In this document: positions 23,017 through 31,698 of the stretch, piece by piece
Layout of the letters: every line of letters begins with the position of its first letter
How positions within the stretch are numbered: the first letter of the stretch is position 1
Assembly (NCBI RefSeq): GCF_000336775.1
Contig: NZ_AOLJ01000018.1
Coordinates: forward strand, 101,954 to 165,953
Direction: 5' to 3'
DNA from: Haloferax gibbonsii ATCC 33959
Lineage (GTDB): Archaea > Halobacteriota > Halobacteria > Halobacteriales > Haloferacaceae
DNA length: 64,000 bases
Made by a program: the position numbers and the translations under genes
Notes under the pieces: generated by a model
The model's input: the letters and a program-made list of their open reading frames with translations, nothing else
The model's database searches: none
Told to the model about the DNA's origin: nothing

Positions 23017-23230
23017 ACGAAAAAAGTGTATATTCAACAACATAAATGTAATGGCTACTTTCCATAATGACAAGAAGGTACGTCATCCAGTCGATGACGG
23101 TAGCGACCACAGCAGTGACTCTCACCGAGTTCGCAACCCCTGACAACGCAATGCGCGATTCGAACGGGCAGGAGCTGGGCGTCCCGATCGTTCGATTCGC
23201 TGTGGTGTCTTGACGTGTTGCTTCAGCTGC

Positions 23231-23761
23231 TCACCGCACCCCACGTCGGTCCGCAGAGTACGCGTACAGATAGGTACACACGAGAATCGCCGCGCCAAGG
23301 CCGACCATATTCTGGAGTAGGTCTGTGACCGTCACGACGAACATGAGCGAAAACACACCGTAACACCCGAGGCCGCCAAAGAGACACATGGTGAAGCGCT
23401 TTCGAACCCAGTACAGTTCGTGTTCGCGTTTCTGTGGGAGGCCATCGACCACCGGCCAGTACGACCCCGCGATGAAGCCGACCGCGATTGCACACACGAA
23501 CAGCAACAACAGGAGATTTTCATTCCCAACCACTAGCTCACCCGGCGTCCAGTGGGTGACTGCACTCACGGCGAGGATCGACGCGCTCCCGACCGTTGGA
23601 GATGCGATGGAGGCAATCCCAGCACCCTGGCAGGCGGCCATGAATCGAGTCAGCGGGTCTGGACGAGTGGGACCGTACGATTCGACCGGCATCGTGAGCG
23701 AGTCCACTCGCGGCTCGTAGTTGGGTATTACGGCAGGATGGGCAACGTCGATTCTCATCAC
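23231..23761 (-). CDS. polytopic membrane protein of unknown function
   Basis: A 176-residue protein with four helices in the second half (IASIASPTVGSASILAVSAV, LLLLLFVCAIAVGFIAGSY, GLGCYGVFSLMFVVTVTDLL and MVGLGAAILVCTYLYAYSA) after a proline-rich N-terminus. No family recognised. The ATG could be at residue 1 or 2. Confidence 0.55.
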   Translation of the reverse strand: MMRIDVAHPAVIPNYEPRVDSLTMPVESYGPTRPDPLTRFMAACQGAGIASIASPTVGSASILAVSAVTHWTPGELVVGNENLLLLLFVCAIAVGFIAGSYWPVVDGLPQKREHELYWVRKRFTMCLFGGLGCYGVFSLMFVVTVTDLLQNMVGLGAAILVCTYLYAYSADRRGVR

Positions 23762-23940
23762 ACTCGTTGTGATCTGTCTCAGTTGGGTCGGAGCCTCAAA
23801 CTCGTTTCATTCACTCACACTACCCTTGTTCACAGGGAGGCTTTCTCGGGTGCTGCTGCTAGCTGTGGGGGCTGTCTCCGCGGTGGGTGTCGACAGCGTG
23901 GCGGCGTGCGGTCGACTATCGACCGTTGATCACACGCCCG

Positions 23941-24591
23941 TCAGCGCCACCCCATCACAACGTCCGTGATTGCAGTTCTCCCCGAGGAGGCCGTTGGTGT
24001 CGCCGCGAGTTCCGAGACCGCGTGTTCAGAGAAGATGACACGTTTGGTGCCGCGGCGTTTCACAATCTTCACACCCTCTTTACCGAGGTCGTCGAGAAAG
24101 TCCATGACGCGACTGACGGTTTGGGTGTGGGGCGTTCGGCCTTCCTTCGCGTGGAGGACGGTTCGGATGGTACTCGAGTCAAGTGCGAAGCCTGCGGGGA
24201 CGCTCGTAGCGTACTCTCTGATGTCTTTGGCGATGAAGCGAGCGCGCTCTTGATTGGCGGTGAGGTTCGACAGCGCCTTCGAGGGAAGTCGGATGAGTTG
24301 TTGGAGTGGCGAGAGCTGTGTGTTGGGCTCGTCGTTGGGGGTGTCTTCGGATTCCACAGCGTAGAGTCGCTGTTGGAGATGCTTGCGGTGGTCCGTTGCG
24401 GCGTCGAGTTCGGCTTCGAGGGCTTCAACACGGGTTTCGTAGTGGGCGAGTTGGTCGCGTTGGGACGCGATTGTCTCAGCTTGGGCGTCGACAGTCGCTT
24501 CGAGTTGTTCGGTGTCAGCTTCGAGTTCGTCAACGCGGTCTTCGAGTTCGTCGATCCGGGCGGCGAGGTCTTCGATGGAGGGCTTGGTCAT
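23941..24591 (-). CDS. coiled-coil protein with C-terminal DNA-binding-like domain (virus/plasmid type)
   Basis: About 216 residues from the internal ATG (24591), which opens a long heptad-repeat coiled coil (IDELEDRVDELEADTEQLEA then TVDAQAETIASQRDQLAHYE), residues about 5-80. The C-terminal part (FIAKDIREYATSVPAG, SSTIRTVLHAKEGRTPHTQT, VSRVMDFLDDLG) looks like a winged helix with a basic wing (KIVKRRGTKRVIF). Proteins with this layout are frequent on haloarchaeal plasmids and pleolipovirus-like proviruses. Exact role unknown; DNA binding or replication control is likely. Confidence 0.7.
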   Translation of the reverse strand: MTKPSIEDLAARIDELEDRVDELEADTEQLEATVDAQAETIASQRDQLAHYETRVEALEAELDAATDHRKHLQQRLYAVESEDTPNDEPNTQLSPLQQLIRLPSKALSNLTANQERARFIAKDIREYATSVPAGFALDSSTIRTVLHAKEGRTPHTQTVSRVMDFLDDLGKEGVKIVKRRGTKRVIFSEHAVSELAATPTASSGRTAITDVVMGWR

Positions 24592-24774
24592 TCGTGGCCC
24601 TCCGTGCGGCGTGGCTGTGCGACGAGACCTTTTTGCGTGGGTGGTGTGTTCGGAGACATGCGGTTGAGTTCCCTTTGACCGCACCGGATCCGTGCTACAA
24701 CACGGGTCCTTTCTGAGAGGACCAGTAATCCGGTGAGTCGTTAGATCACTCCACGCAATCGATCCACTTCAACC

Positions 24775-24794
24775 TGTTTACTAATAAGTAAACA
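24775..24794. promoter_or_regulatory. palindromic operator candidate 1
   Basis: TGTTTACTAATAAGTAAACA: 8-bp perfect arms with a 4-bp spacer, 70 bp upstream of the phiH-like repressor gene. Confidence 0.6.
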
Positions 24795-24809
24795 AATGAT
24801 ATCTAATAG

Positions 24810-24852
24810 TGTATATTGTATTATACATCGGTTCGGTTAACACGATAGTGTT
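24810..24852. promoter_or_regulatory. two further palindromes upstream of the repressor gene
   Basis: TGTATA-TTGTAT-TATACA (24810-24827) and AACAC-GATA-GTGTT (24839-24852) follow the first palindrome in an AT-rich stretch immediately before the repressor start. Three different palindromes within 80 bp suggest an autoregulated or multi-repressor control region. The first of these also contains the likely TATA element. Confidence 0.5.
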
Positions 24853-24864
24853 GATTGCTCCGGT

Positions 24865-25113
24865 ATGCGCAAACGGGGGGAATGGATGAAGCCGACTGAC
24901 GACCAGATTCTTGAGATTCTGGGTGATTCTGGTCTTGTACTCTCACCGAGCATAATCGCGTTCAATGCTGGATTTACTCGAACACACGTGAATAATCGGT
25001 TGTCAGAGTTCGCAGAAAAAGGGCTTGTGGACCGGGTTGAGAGAGGAAAATACGAGATTAGTGAAATCGGACGTGGCTATCTATCTGGTGATGTCGACGC
25101 ATCCGAACTGTAG
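24865..25113 (+). CDS. phiH1 repressor-like winged-helix protein
   Basis: An 82-residue winged helix: MRKRGEWMKPTDDQILEILG then SPSIIAFNAGFTRTHVNNRL and a basic wing (VDRVERGKYEISEIGRGYL). The RGEWM-x-DD-ILE-L opening and the GRGYLSGDVDASEL ending are typical of the repressor family first described from the haloarchaeal phage phiH. It lies downstream of three palindromes and points to a provirus or plasmid origin of this stretch. Confidence 0.85.
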   Translation: MRKRGEWMKPTDDQILEILGDSGLVLSPSIIAFNAGFTRTHVNNRLSEFAEKGLVDRVERGKYEISEIGRGYLSGDVDASEL

Positions 25114-25129
25114 TACCTGAACGCTGCTC

Positions 25130-25366
25130 CTAGTCTTCTCGCGGATCACTCACGAATTCGAAGAGCCGAGTTGGTTCGTGGACCAATTTCACGTAGCCGC
25201 GAGCCTCGAGTACTTCGAGGCGATTATACACACTGTTTCGTGAGTACCCGGTCTCATCGACGAGATAGCCTTTCGTCGCAATTCCCCACGGACGATTGCC
25301 ATCGCGTCCTCGTTTGAGCACGTCGAGAATCGCTTTGTCTGTCCCAGTAAGGTTTGAGGCGCTCAT
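25130..25366 (-). CDS. small winged-helix protein (paralogue of 27760)
   Basis: A 78-residue protein starting MSASNLTGTDKAILDVLKRG (ATG at 25366, with a TATA-like TTTATACC about 25 bp upstream; the longer open frame runs through the promoter). It shares with the 27760 protein the pattern GR-G-PWG-----YL--E followed by a recognition helix (YSRNSVYNRLEVLEARGYV) and the ending LFEFVSDPRED. Two such paralogues 2.4 kb apart suggest competing local regulators. It is divergent from the two-gene operon at 25553. Confidence 0.75.
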   Translation of the reverse strand: MSASNLTGTDKAILDVLKRGRDGNRPWGIATKGYLVDETGYSRNSVYNRLEVLEARGYVKLVHEPTRLFEFVSDPRED

Positions 25367-25552
25367 AGTCGCAACTAGACTGTGATATGGTATAAACCAT
25401 GGCGTTGTAAATATGCAGTTTGACTGTGCATAATGCATAGTGTTAAGTGGCCCAAGAACAGAGTTGTAACTGAGAAGTACCGGGTTCGCCTTTCGCAGAA
25501 AGGCCACGTGCTAGAACACGTGACCGGGTGGCTTCTCAGTCCGAGTAAGCCA

Positions 25553-25861
25553 ATGTCAACTACGAACACCGCGACACAAGAGCGTACCGTATCGCTAGCC
25601 GACCACCTAACTAACGCCCTCGCGCGCTCGTTCACCCTTGGTATCGACGCTGAGGGCTTTACACACCACTACTTCCGTCCTGCCGACGCCGTCGTCGTCT
25701 TTGAGGGCCGGACCCTCGATCACTACCAGCCACTCGATGGCCGGCCGCTTCGTGAGTGGAGGGCATTCGTCTCCCAGAAGCGTGGCTGGGCTTCGATGGG
25801 TCAGCTTGCACACCTCGGGCTCCAGGTGGATTCCGAGCGGAAGGAGACTCGCCGCGCATGA
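25553..25861 (+). CDS. hypothetical protein of accessory (virus/plasmid) type, first of a pair
   Basis: A 102-residue acidic/aromatic protein (MSTTNTATQERTVSLADHLT ... RSFTLGIDAEGFTHHYFRPA ... VVVFEGRTLDHYQPLDGRPL). I recall similar pairs in haloarchaeal mobile DNA but no function. The ATG at 25553 is used; the frame upstream of it crosses the divergent promoter region. Its stop overlaps the next start (ATGA), so the two are co-translated. Confidence 0.65.
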   Translation: MSTTNTATQERTVSLADHLTNALARSFTLGIDAEGFTHHYFRPADAVVVFEGRTLDHYQPLDGRPLREWRAFVSQKRGWASMGQLAHLGLQVDSERKETRRA

Positions 25862-26211
25862 GTGCCCACGAAGAGCTGCAGATGCACCTTACCCAAGCGC
25901 TGACGCGGACGACTGAGCCAGAGGTGCAGGCGCACCTGCACGCCGCGTTAGAGTCCTGTCAGGAGTTACCGACGATGCTCGTGGCGTGTCCTGCGTGTGG
26001 AGTGGTGGGTCTCCCTGAGCGGATTGAGATACACGACTGTCGACGGGGGGGACTGAAGAATAGTGGGAAAGCCCACTATTTGGTTACCCAATGGAAGAGT
26101 GATGGGTGTAGCCGATGTTCCGCTGGTGGGACGTACTGGGCTGCCTCTACAACCCATGCTAGCATACCACATGGACGTACTTTGTTTTTACGGTCACGAC
26201 GTCGCTCTTGA
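25858..26211 (+). CDS. small zinc-finger protein, second of the pair, with an abnormal tail
   Basis: Starts MSAHEELQMHLTQALTRTTE, with a helical N-terminus and then a CPACGVVGLPERIEIHDC zinc motif at about residues 43-61, which is where related small proteins usually end. The frame continues for some 55 more codons through a perfect hairpin (26059-26080) into composition unlike the rest (rich in Ser, Arg, Trp). I suspect a sequence junction near 26045 that removed the native stop. Confidence 0.55.
   Translation: MSAHEELQMHLTQALTRTTEPEVQAHLHAALESCQELPTMLVACPACGVVGLPERIEIHDCRRGGLKNSGKAHYLVTQWKSDGCSRCSAGGTYWAASTTHASIPHGRTLFLRSRRRS
26059..26080. terminator. perfect hairpin, terminator or mobile-element end
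   Basis: AATAGTGGG-AAAG-CCCACTATT: 9-bp perfect stem with a 4-nt loop, within the 3' part of the 25858 frame. It may be the original terminator of that gene pair or the end of a lost element. The following stretch 26212-26518 shows no gene or repeat that I can recognise. Confidence 0.45.
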
Positions 26212-26518
26212 CGTTCCTGGCTGAGTGATTGGTTTCGACACCCAGCTACTGCATTCCGGTACAGACAGGGCCAGCAATACCGAGACGGGAGCACTCGTGA
26301 GGAGATGGTATTCAGGGGGTACCGTTTCGAGTGTATCCACGGGCGAGTCGTCGGTTCAGGCGGTGACTTGGGGGTTTGCGGTGTTACCACCGACCGTCGA
26401 TGGCACGCTTGGTCGGTTCGGTCGGCGGTATCTCTCCCGCGATGCTCGGGTTAACGGATCTGCGACTGAGTCAAGGGTGGTGAAGAAAGAGGTCGAGGTG
26501 TACTATGGAACTACCCAG

Positions 26519-27481
26519 TCATTCGTTCTTCACAGGAACCGGGAATTTGTAGTCGTACGCCATGAGCGTATTCGAACGCCGTAAGTCGTCGAGGAACGTC
26601 CGTGCATCGTAGTCACGAAGGCGAATGTACAAACCGGACCCATCCTCGATACCCTTCTGCCTGACCGCATAGTTGTCGTACCCCAGTCGGTCGACTTCTG
26701 ACTGGAGGTGTTCGACGCACGACTCAGGAAAGCCGTGGGTCGCAAAGGAAACGCGCGGTGCGCCGCTGTCACGGATTGAGCAGTTCCCGTCTCCCCAGTA
26801 CCAATGTAGGAGTGCTGTCTTGTCGAGGGGGAAGTCCTCCGGGACGATTTTTCGATTGTTCTTTTCGTCCCTGACTTCGTACCACTCCTCGTACATTCGT
26901 TGGAGACGTGGTTGCGGTCGTGACGTGACTATCCACGAAGTGTAGTCTTCGTCGGTAAACTGATTCAGCCGAGTGAACGAGTTCGGCTGGGACTCCGGGA
27001 AGAACCCATCGGGAAGCTTCTCAATCAGCCGACGTGCGTGTCCTTCCGTCGTCGTCGAGAGTTGGAAGAAACACGCACCATCGTATCGAGAGTGTAAGCA
27101 CCCGTCACCGAGTAATTCTCCCTGGATAACCGACACCTGAGATGGACTCAGTCCGATATCAGTTGTTTTCGGGAGTGAGATGGGATCGGCACCCGCTTTT
27201 TCAAGGTGGAATCGGATTGTGACTGGGGAGGTGTCGTATCGGTCCGCAAGCGTCTGGAGGGAACTCCGACGCTCGTACGCTTCGACCAGCTCGTCCCTTC
27301 GGTTCGCCAACTGCGTGTACGCCGGACCACCATTTCGCATTGCGACATCGTGGTCCTGTAGACGGCGGTGAATCGTCGGTGCAGAGACATCGAAGACCTC
27401 CGCAATCTCACGGAGCGACTGTCCCGCTTCATAGCGCTCAATGAGTTCGTCAACTCGCTCGTCGAGCCACTCGTACCGCAT
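26519..27481 (-). CDS. free-standing LAGLIDADG homing endonuclease with N-terminal HTH repeats
   Basis: A 320-residue protein. Residues about 1-50 and 55-95 are two successive helix-turn-helix units (SLREIAEVFDVSAPTIHRRL and SLQTLADRYDTSPVTIRFHL). The rest is a LAGLIDADG-type nuclease: the first motif VIQGELLGDGCL and the second LLHWYWGDGNC, each with the acidic residue that ligates the catalytic metal. It is not inside an intein or a visible intron. HTH plus LAGLIDADG is an unusual order; the HTH units may fix target choice. The gene lies amid virus-like small regulators. Confidence 0.85.
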   Translation of the reverse strand: MRYEWLDERVDELIERYEAGQSLREIAEVFDVSAPTIHRRLQDHDVAMRNGGPAYTQLANRRDELVEAYERRSSLQTLADRYDTSPVTIRFHLEKAGADPISLPKTTDIGLSPSQVSVIQGELLGDGCLHSRYDGACFFQLSTTTEGHARRLIEKLPDGFFPESQPNSFTRLNQFTDEDYTSWIVTSRPQPRLQRMYEEWYEVRDEKNNRKIVPEDFPLDKTALLHWYWGDGNCSIRDSGAPRVSFATHGFPESCVEHLQSEVDRLGYDNYAVRQKGIEDGSGLYIRLRDYDARTFLDDLRRSNTLMAYDYKFPVPVKNE

Positions 27482-27759
27482 CCGTCAGGCCCCCACCGAG
27501 GACGTTTGGCAGTCATAATTCTGTTCAACAGACTCTTGTCGATCTCTATCTGAGTTGCTCATGCTTCGTCTTGGGCGAAGCACGGGGCGGTGTCTCCAGC
27601 ACCGTCCTCTCCTTTGAGGCGACCCGTGCTTCTCGAGAGATGCTACGGACGGTGGCTATTTAGAAGTTTTTCTTAGCAAAATGCTTGGCAAACAGTTGGG
27701 TTACATGCTTGGTAAATTGCTGAGTATTATGCGTACGGAGTCAGAACTGCGCGCCATAC

Positions 27760-27996
27760 ATGGTCAACGAACGCTACGAACCGAACGAACGGGAGGAAGT
27801 CGTCCTCGAGTTATTCAAGCAGGGTCGGCGTTCCGGTTCGCCGTGGGGTCGTGTTAATCCGCTGTATCTGCGTGAGCACTCGGATCTGGAGAAAGGTCAG
27901 GTCGAGTACGCACTTCGAAATCTGACGAATGCCGGCTGGATTACGCAATTGAATCGAGGCGGGCTGTATGAGTTGGTGGAAGATCCGCGAGAGTAA
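27760..27996 (+). CDS. small winged-helix protein (paralogue of 25130)
   Basis: A 78-residue protein: MVNERYEPNEREEVVLELFK, then SGSPWGRVNPLYLREHSDLE, the recognition helix VEYALRNLTNAGWI and the ending LYELVEDPRE. The shared PWG and DPRE signatures tie it to the 25130 protein. Its promoter region contains a direct repeat (ATGCTTGGCAAA and ATGCTTGGTAAA, about 27683-27717) that could be its operator. It marks the right limit of the virus-like stretch; AT-rich glycan genes start next. Confidence 0.75.
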   Translation: MVNERYEPNEREEVVLELFKQGRRSGSPWGRVNPLYLREHSDLEKGQVEYALRNLTNAGWITQLNRGGLYELVEDPRE

Positions 27997-28063
27997 ATCA
28001 AACAGACGGTTCTAATCTTCTACAAGAGGATACTCTTTTGACGACGACAGTTGACCCAATGGT

Positions 28064-29206
28064 ATGACGCAACGGTCGAAAAGACGGATACTTCTCTGTT
28101 CAGATTATGTTCCACCAAGTGATGGTGGTGTCGAACAAGTAGTACAGAAGCTTGCAGTTCATCTCGTTGACGAAGGATTTGAGGTAGGGATATTCACGCT
28201 AGATGATGGTATCCGAGAATTTGATCTACAGAGTCGTCCTGAAATCTCGTTCTATACATCCTCAGCCATCGATTTGACGGATATCATTGGACTTCAAAGT
28301 ATGTTCTCGGTTCCTGCATTGGCTAAGTTTAGACGTGTTATTCAGGAGTTTCAGCCAGATGTTGTGCATGCACACAATCGGTTCTTCTACACGTCAGTTC
28401 TAGCCGCTCTCCACTCACTATATTCAGACTACAAGTTAGTAACCACGCTCCACCTCGGTGATATTGGAATGATCTCTGGTGTTGGTGGCGCTGCAGCAAA
28501 AACCTTTGAGCAAACAATTAGTCGGTTCGTCATCTCGCAAAGCGACCAGGTAATCGGCGTTAGCGCTGCTGCAGAGTCAATTGCGCAGTCGTTGGGAGCA
28601 AAGCAGACAGCAGTCGTTCGTAATTCTGTTGATGTTGAGGACTTTTCGCCAACACCCACCAACGAAAAGTCTTTGTTGTATATTGGACGTCTGGTACGGA
28701 ACAATGGTATTCAAGACTTGCTGACTGCTCTCCCAGGAATTCTTGATGCACACCCAGACGCTGTCGTGCATATAGTTGGTAGTGGCCCACTAGAGGAAGA
28801 CGTTCGCGAATTTATTGAGTCGAATGGAATCTCTGATTCGGTTACCATCCACGGTTATGTCGAGGACATCTCTGAGATGTATAATCGTGCGAGCGTGTTC
28901 TGTAGACCTTCGTATTCCGAAGGTCTTCCATTGACTATGCTCGAGTCAATGGCATCTGGCGTACCTCCTGTTGTTACGGGAATTGCAGGAGTGCCAGAAG
29001 TTGTTGAAGACAACAAAACAGGTGTTCTCTTAAACCCAGGCGAACCGAAGGCTATTGAACAGAATATCAATGACTTATTTAACTGTCCAAAACGTCGAGA
29101 ACGTCTCTCGAAAACTGCTCGTAAGTATGTTTCAGAGAACCTCACCTGGGAACAACGGACAAAAAGAGTGATGAATGTATACGATCTGGTATCTGGTAAT
29201 GAATAG
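28064..29206 (+). CDS. GT4 family glycosyltransferase
   Basis: A 380-residue GT-B enzyme. The N-terminal domain opens LLCSDYVPPSDGGVEQVVQK (glycine loop), and the C-terminal nucleotide-binding domain has LLYIGRLVRNNGIQDLL and the E-x7-E motif in YSEGLPLTMLESMASGVPPV. It would transfer a sugar from a nucleotide donor to a lipid-linked glycan on the cytoplasmic face. First gene of the AT-rich glycan locus; the next rightward gene begins 57 bp on. Confidence 0.93.
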   Translation: MTQRSKRRILLCSDYVPPSDGGVEQVVQKLAVHLVDEGFEVGIFTLDDGIREFDLQSRPEISFYTSSAIDLTDIIGLQSMFSVPALAKFRRVIQEFQPDVVHAHNRFFYTSVLAALHSLYSDYKLVTTLHLGDIGMISGVGGAAAKTFEQTISRFVISQSDQVIGVSAAAESIAQSLGAKQTAVVRNSVDVEDFSPTPTNEKSLLYIGRLVRNNGIQDLLTALPGILDAHPDAVVHIVGSGPLEEDVREFIESNGISDSVTIHGYVEDISEMYNRASVFCRPSYSEGLPLTMLESMASGVPPVVTGIAGVPEVVEDNKTGVLLNPGEPKAIEQNINDLFNCPKRRERLSKTARKYVSENLTWEQRTKRVMNVYDLVSGNE

Positions 29207-29263
29207 TCGAATATTGACTCCACGGTTACAATGTTCCATCTACTCAACGAGTGGTGTTAATGT

Positions 29264-30478
29264 ATGAAAATCGCACATGTTTACGATGAACACTACCGTG
29301 TTAGTCCAGAGAAAGGGTCTGTCGCAAAAGTCATCTACAACTTAGCGACTACGCAGTCTCAGCTTGGTCATGACGTTACTGTAATTGAACGGAAGTGGTC
29401 GGGTCTTCCCAAGAATGAACAAAGAGAAGGAGTTAAATTTAAAAGGTTCTCTCTTTCCATTGGATCAGATACTGAGGGTGAAGAGATTCCATATAACCAA
29501 ATAAAAAGCGCAATTGGCGTTTCAAAATTAGTGGCGGATCGGTTTGAACTTGCTCTAAAACTCAGAAGCCACTTTGGGAGAACAGATTATGATGTAATTC
29601 ATTTCCACGTTCCATTCACAGCAAATATCCTTGTTCATATTTGTCCACAACTTCGAGATAAGATAGTTTATACAGCACACGTTGGTGAGGAAGATGTTAG
29701 ATTCGGACTCTCTAAACAAGGACTCATTTCACGAGCTCTTGCAATGTTTTCGCCAGATCTTCATCTTATGAGACGAACCGCCGCCTCAAGTGTGTTAAAT
29801 AAACGATTAGCAGCTCAGCTTCCTCTAGAGCAAATTGAAACGATCCCCAATGGCGTTGATATTTCAGAATACTCTCCAGAGAATTCTGACCTTGTTGATT
29901 TGAATGACCGATTTGGGATTGAATCACCATTTGCCCTCTTTGTTGGGACTCTTACACCTCGCAAAGGACCGGACGTTCTACTTGACGCTGTTTCAATCCT
30001 TGATCAGAAATATAACGTCAATCAGTTCAGCATTGTCATCGCTGGGAACCCAAATATCGAAGAGGACTTCTCAGCTCAGTTGAAGGAGCAAGCAGAAGCG
30101 CAAGATGTAACTGTTCACTTTCCAGGTTTCATTGAGTTAGAGGAATTAAAGGCGCTATACGCTAACTGCGAATTGTTTGCGTTACCCTCACATGAAGAGG
30201 GTTGGGGAATGGTGATCACAGAGGCCATGTCATCCGAGTCTCCTATTATCGCCACTAATGTCTCTGGAATACCTGAACAGGTAGTCGATGGGGAAAACGG
30301 CTTTCTTATTGAACCAGATAATAGCGAACAGCTCGCAGAGAAATTACAGGTGTTAATTGATGATCCAGACCTCCGAGAAGAAATGGGAAGTGTCAGCAGG
30401 TCATTCGCAGTAGAAAAATTCAGTTGGGAGTCTGTTTCAGAGAAGTACTTATCTATGTATAAATCAACCTCGCAATAA
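29264..30478 (+). CDS. GT4 family glycosyltransferase
   Basis: A 404-residue GT-B enzyme: N-terminal KIAHVYDEHYRVSPEKGSVA, central NGVDISEYSPEN, C-terminal FVGTLTPRKGPDVLLDA and E-x7-E in HEEGWGMVITEAMSSESPII. It ends overlapping the 3' end of the convergent glycosyltransferase gene by 15 bp. Donor and acceptor sugars cannot be deduced. Confidence 0.93.
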   Translation: MKIAHVYDEHYRVSPEKGSVAKVIYNLATTQSQLGHDVTVIERKWSGLPKNEQREGVKFKRFSLSIGSDTEGEEIPYNQIKSAIGVSKLVADRFELALKLRSHFGRTDYDVIHFHVPFTANILVHICPQLRDKIVYTAHVGEEDVRFGLSKQGLISRALAMFSPDLHLMRRTAASSVLNKRLAAQLPLEQIETIPNGVDISEYSPENSDLVDLNDRFGIESPFALFVGTLTPRKGPDVLLDAVSILDQKYNVNQFSIVIAGNPNIEEDFSAQLKEQAEAQDVTVHFPGFIELEELKALYANCELFALPSHEEGWGMVITEAMSSESPIIATNVSGIPEQVVDGENGFLIEPDNSEQLAEKLQVLIDDPDLREEMGSVSRSFAVEKFSWESVSEKYLSMYKSTSQ

Positions 30479-31561
30479 TGAATTATAGTGTTCCACCAAT
30501 TCTTCGCAAATAATGTCCCATGAAAGCTCTGATTCTACCTTTTCGTTGATTTTCCGCTCCATTTGTTGTTTTTTCTCTGGGTATTTAATCACATCTAGTA
30601 TTGAACTTGCTAGTGCATCGGAATCATTTGGCGGAACCACATATCCTGTCTCACCGTTATCTACTACTTCTGGGAGCCCTCCTACATCTGTCACAACAAC
30701 AGGAGTTCTGTACTCGTAAGCAATTGTTAAAACCCCACTCTGAGATCCACTCTTATAAGGCAAAACCACAACATCAGCTTGACGGAATAACTGTCCGACT
30801 TGGTTGTCTGGGATAAATTCGTCGTAGATTCTAACAGAGTCTAAAGAAACGACCTCATCTGAGAGGTATTTTTCAATGTCACCACCTCCAGCGATTGTTA
30901 CGGTAGCTCGTGGACAATTCTCCATGATAGCTGGGATTGCTTCCCCAAAGACATCAATTCCCTTATAGTCTGCAATGAGTCCAAAGAACAAAATATTTAA
31001 TTCATTTTTGTCTTTATCCTGTCTACTGTCAAATTGTCTATAATATCGGTATGTCCCATGGTCAAGAGCCTTGATTTTATCCTCAGGAATCTTTTTTGAC
31101 ATTAGTACAGACTTTAGATATTCACCGTGCACAATGATGGAGTCGGCCACTGATCGCATATGGTGTTTTGACCAAGTGTACAGCTGAGTGCGATCATAAA
31201 ATGTAACATCGTTTGTTTCTTCTGGTTCATGGTCTGTGAAAACTAGTGAATAGGATGTCAAAAACGGAAGAACAGGATTTAGCCAAAAGAAACCCTGCGT
31301 GATGTGAATCACGTCGGGGTCAATAGTCTTAATTTCTTTTAATAATCTATAATACGTTAATGGACTCAGACTTCTTAATAATGTTTCTTTGTTAGAAGAT
31401 ATTCCTACAGTTGAGATACTAATATCCTCGTTAAAGTAGTTCTCGTCAACGTTTCGCTCAGCTACTAATGCATCAACTTCATTTCCCAATTTGAGTAGTG
31501 AATTTGCGATTTCAGCTGCATATAGCGGCGTACCAGATAGGTGTATCAACAACACATGCAT
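30464..31561 (-). CDS. GT4 family glycosyltransferase (variant E-x7-E region)
   Basis: A 365-residue GT-B enzyme when started at MHVLLIHLSGTPLYAAEIAN (ATG 31561), the better start because the conserved N-terminal strand begins there. C-terminal motifs are FFGLIADYKGIDVFGEA and LPYKSGSQSGVLTIAYEYRT, then PVVVTDVGGLPEVV. The first Glu of the usual E-x7-E is replaced (SQSGVLTIAYEY), as in a known subset of the family. It is transcribed against its neighbours. Confidence 0.9.
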   Translation of the reverse strand: MHVLLIHLSGTPLYAAEIANSLLKLGNEVDALVAERNVDENYFNEDISISTVGISSNKETLLRSLSPLTYYRLLKEIKTIDPDVIHITQGFFWLNPVLPFLTSYSLVFTDHEPEETNDVTFYDRTQLYTWSKHHMRSVADSIIVHGEYLKSVLMSKKIPEDKIKALDHGTYRYYRQFDSRQDKDKNELNILFFGLIADYKGIDVFGEAIPAIMENCPRATVTIAGGGDIEKYLSDEVVSLDSVRIYDEFIPDNQVGQLFRQADVVVLPYKSGSQSGVLTIAYEYRTPVVVTDVGGLPEVVDNGETGYVVPPNDSDALASSILDVIKYPEKKQQMERKINEKVESELSWDIICEELVEHYNSLLRG

Positions 31562-31698
31562 ACCTATTGCAGTCATTGTCTACTATAAAGAGGCTTCCGG
31601 ACATTAGCCTCTATTTTGAAAACCGTTATACTGAGTGGGTTTAGTTACTCAAATATCGTTGATTATATTGCTGCCTGTTTCTTTATTAGGCTACTACA

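Noticed and set aside
26225-26584. 119-codon plus-strand ORF before the LAGLIDADG gene
   Set aside because: Runs antisense into the nuclease 3' end and has no motif or promoter support.
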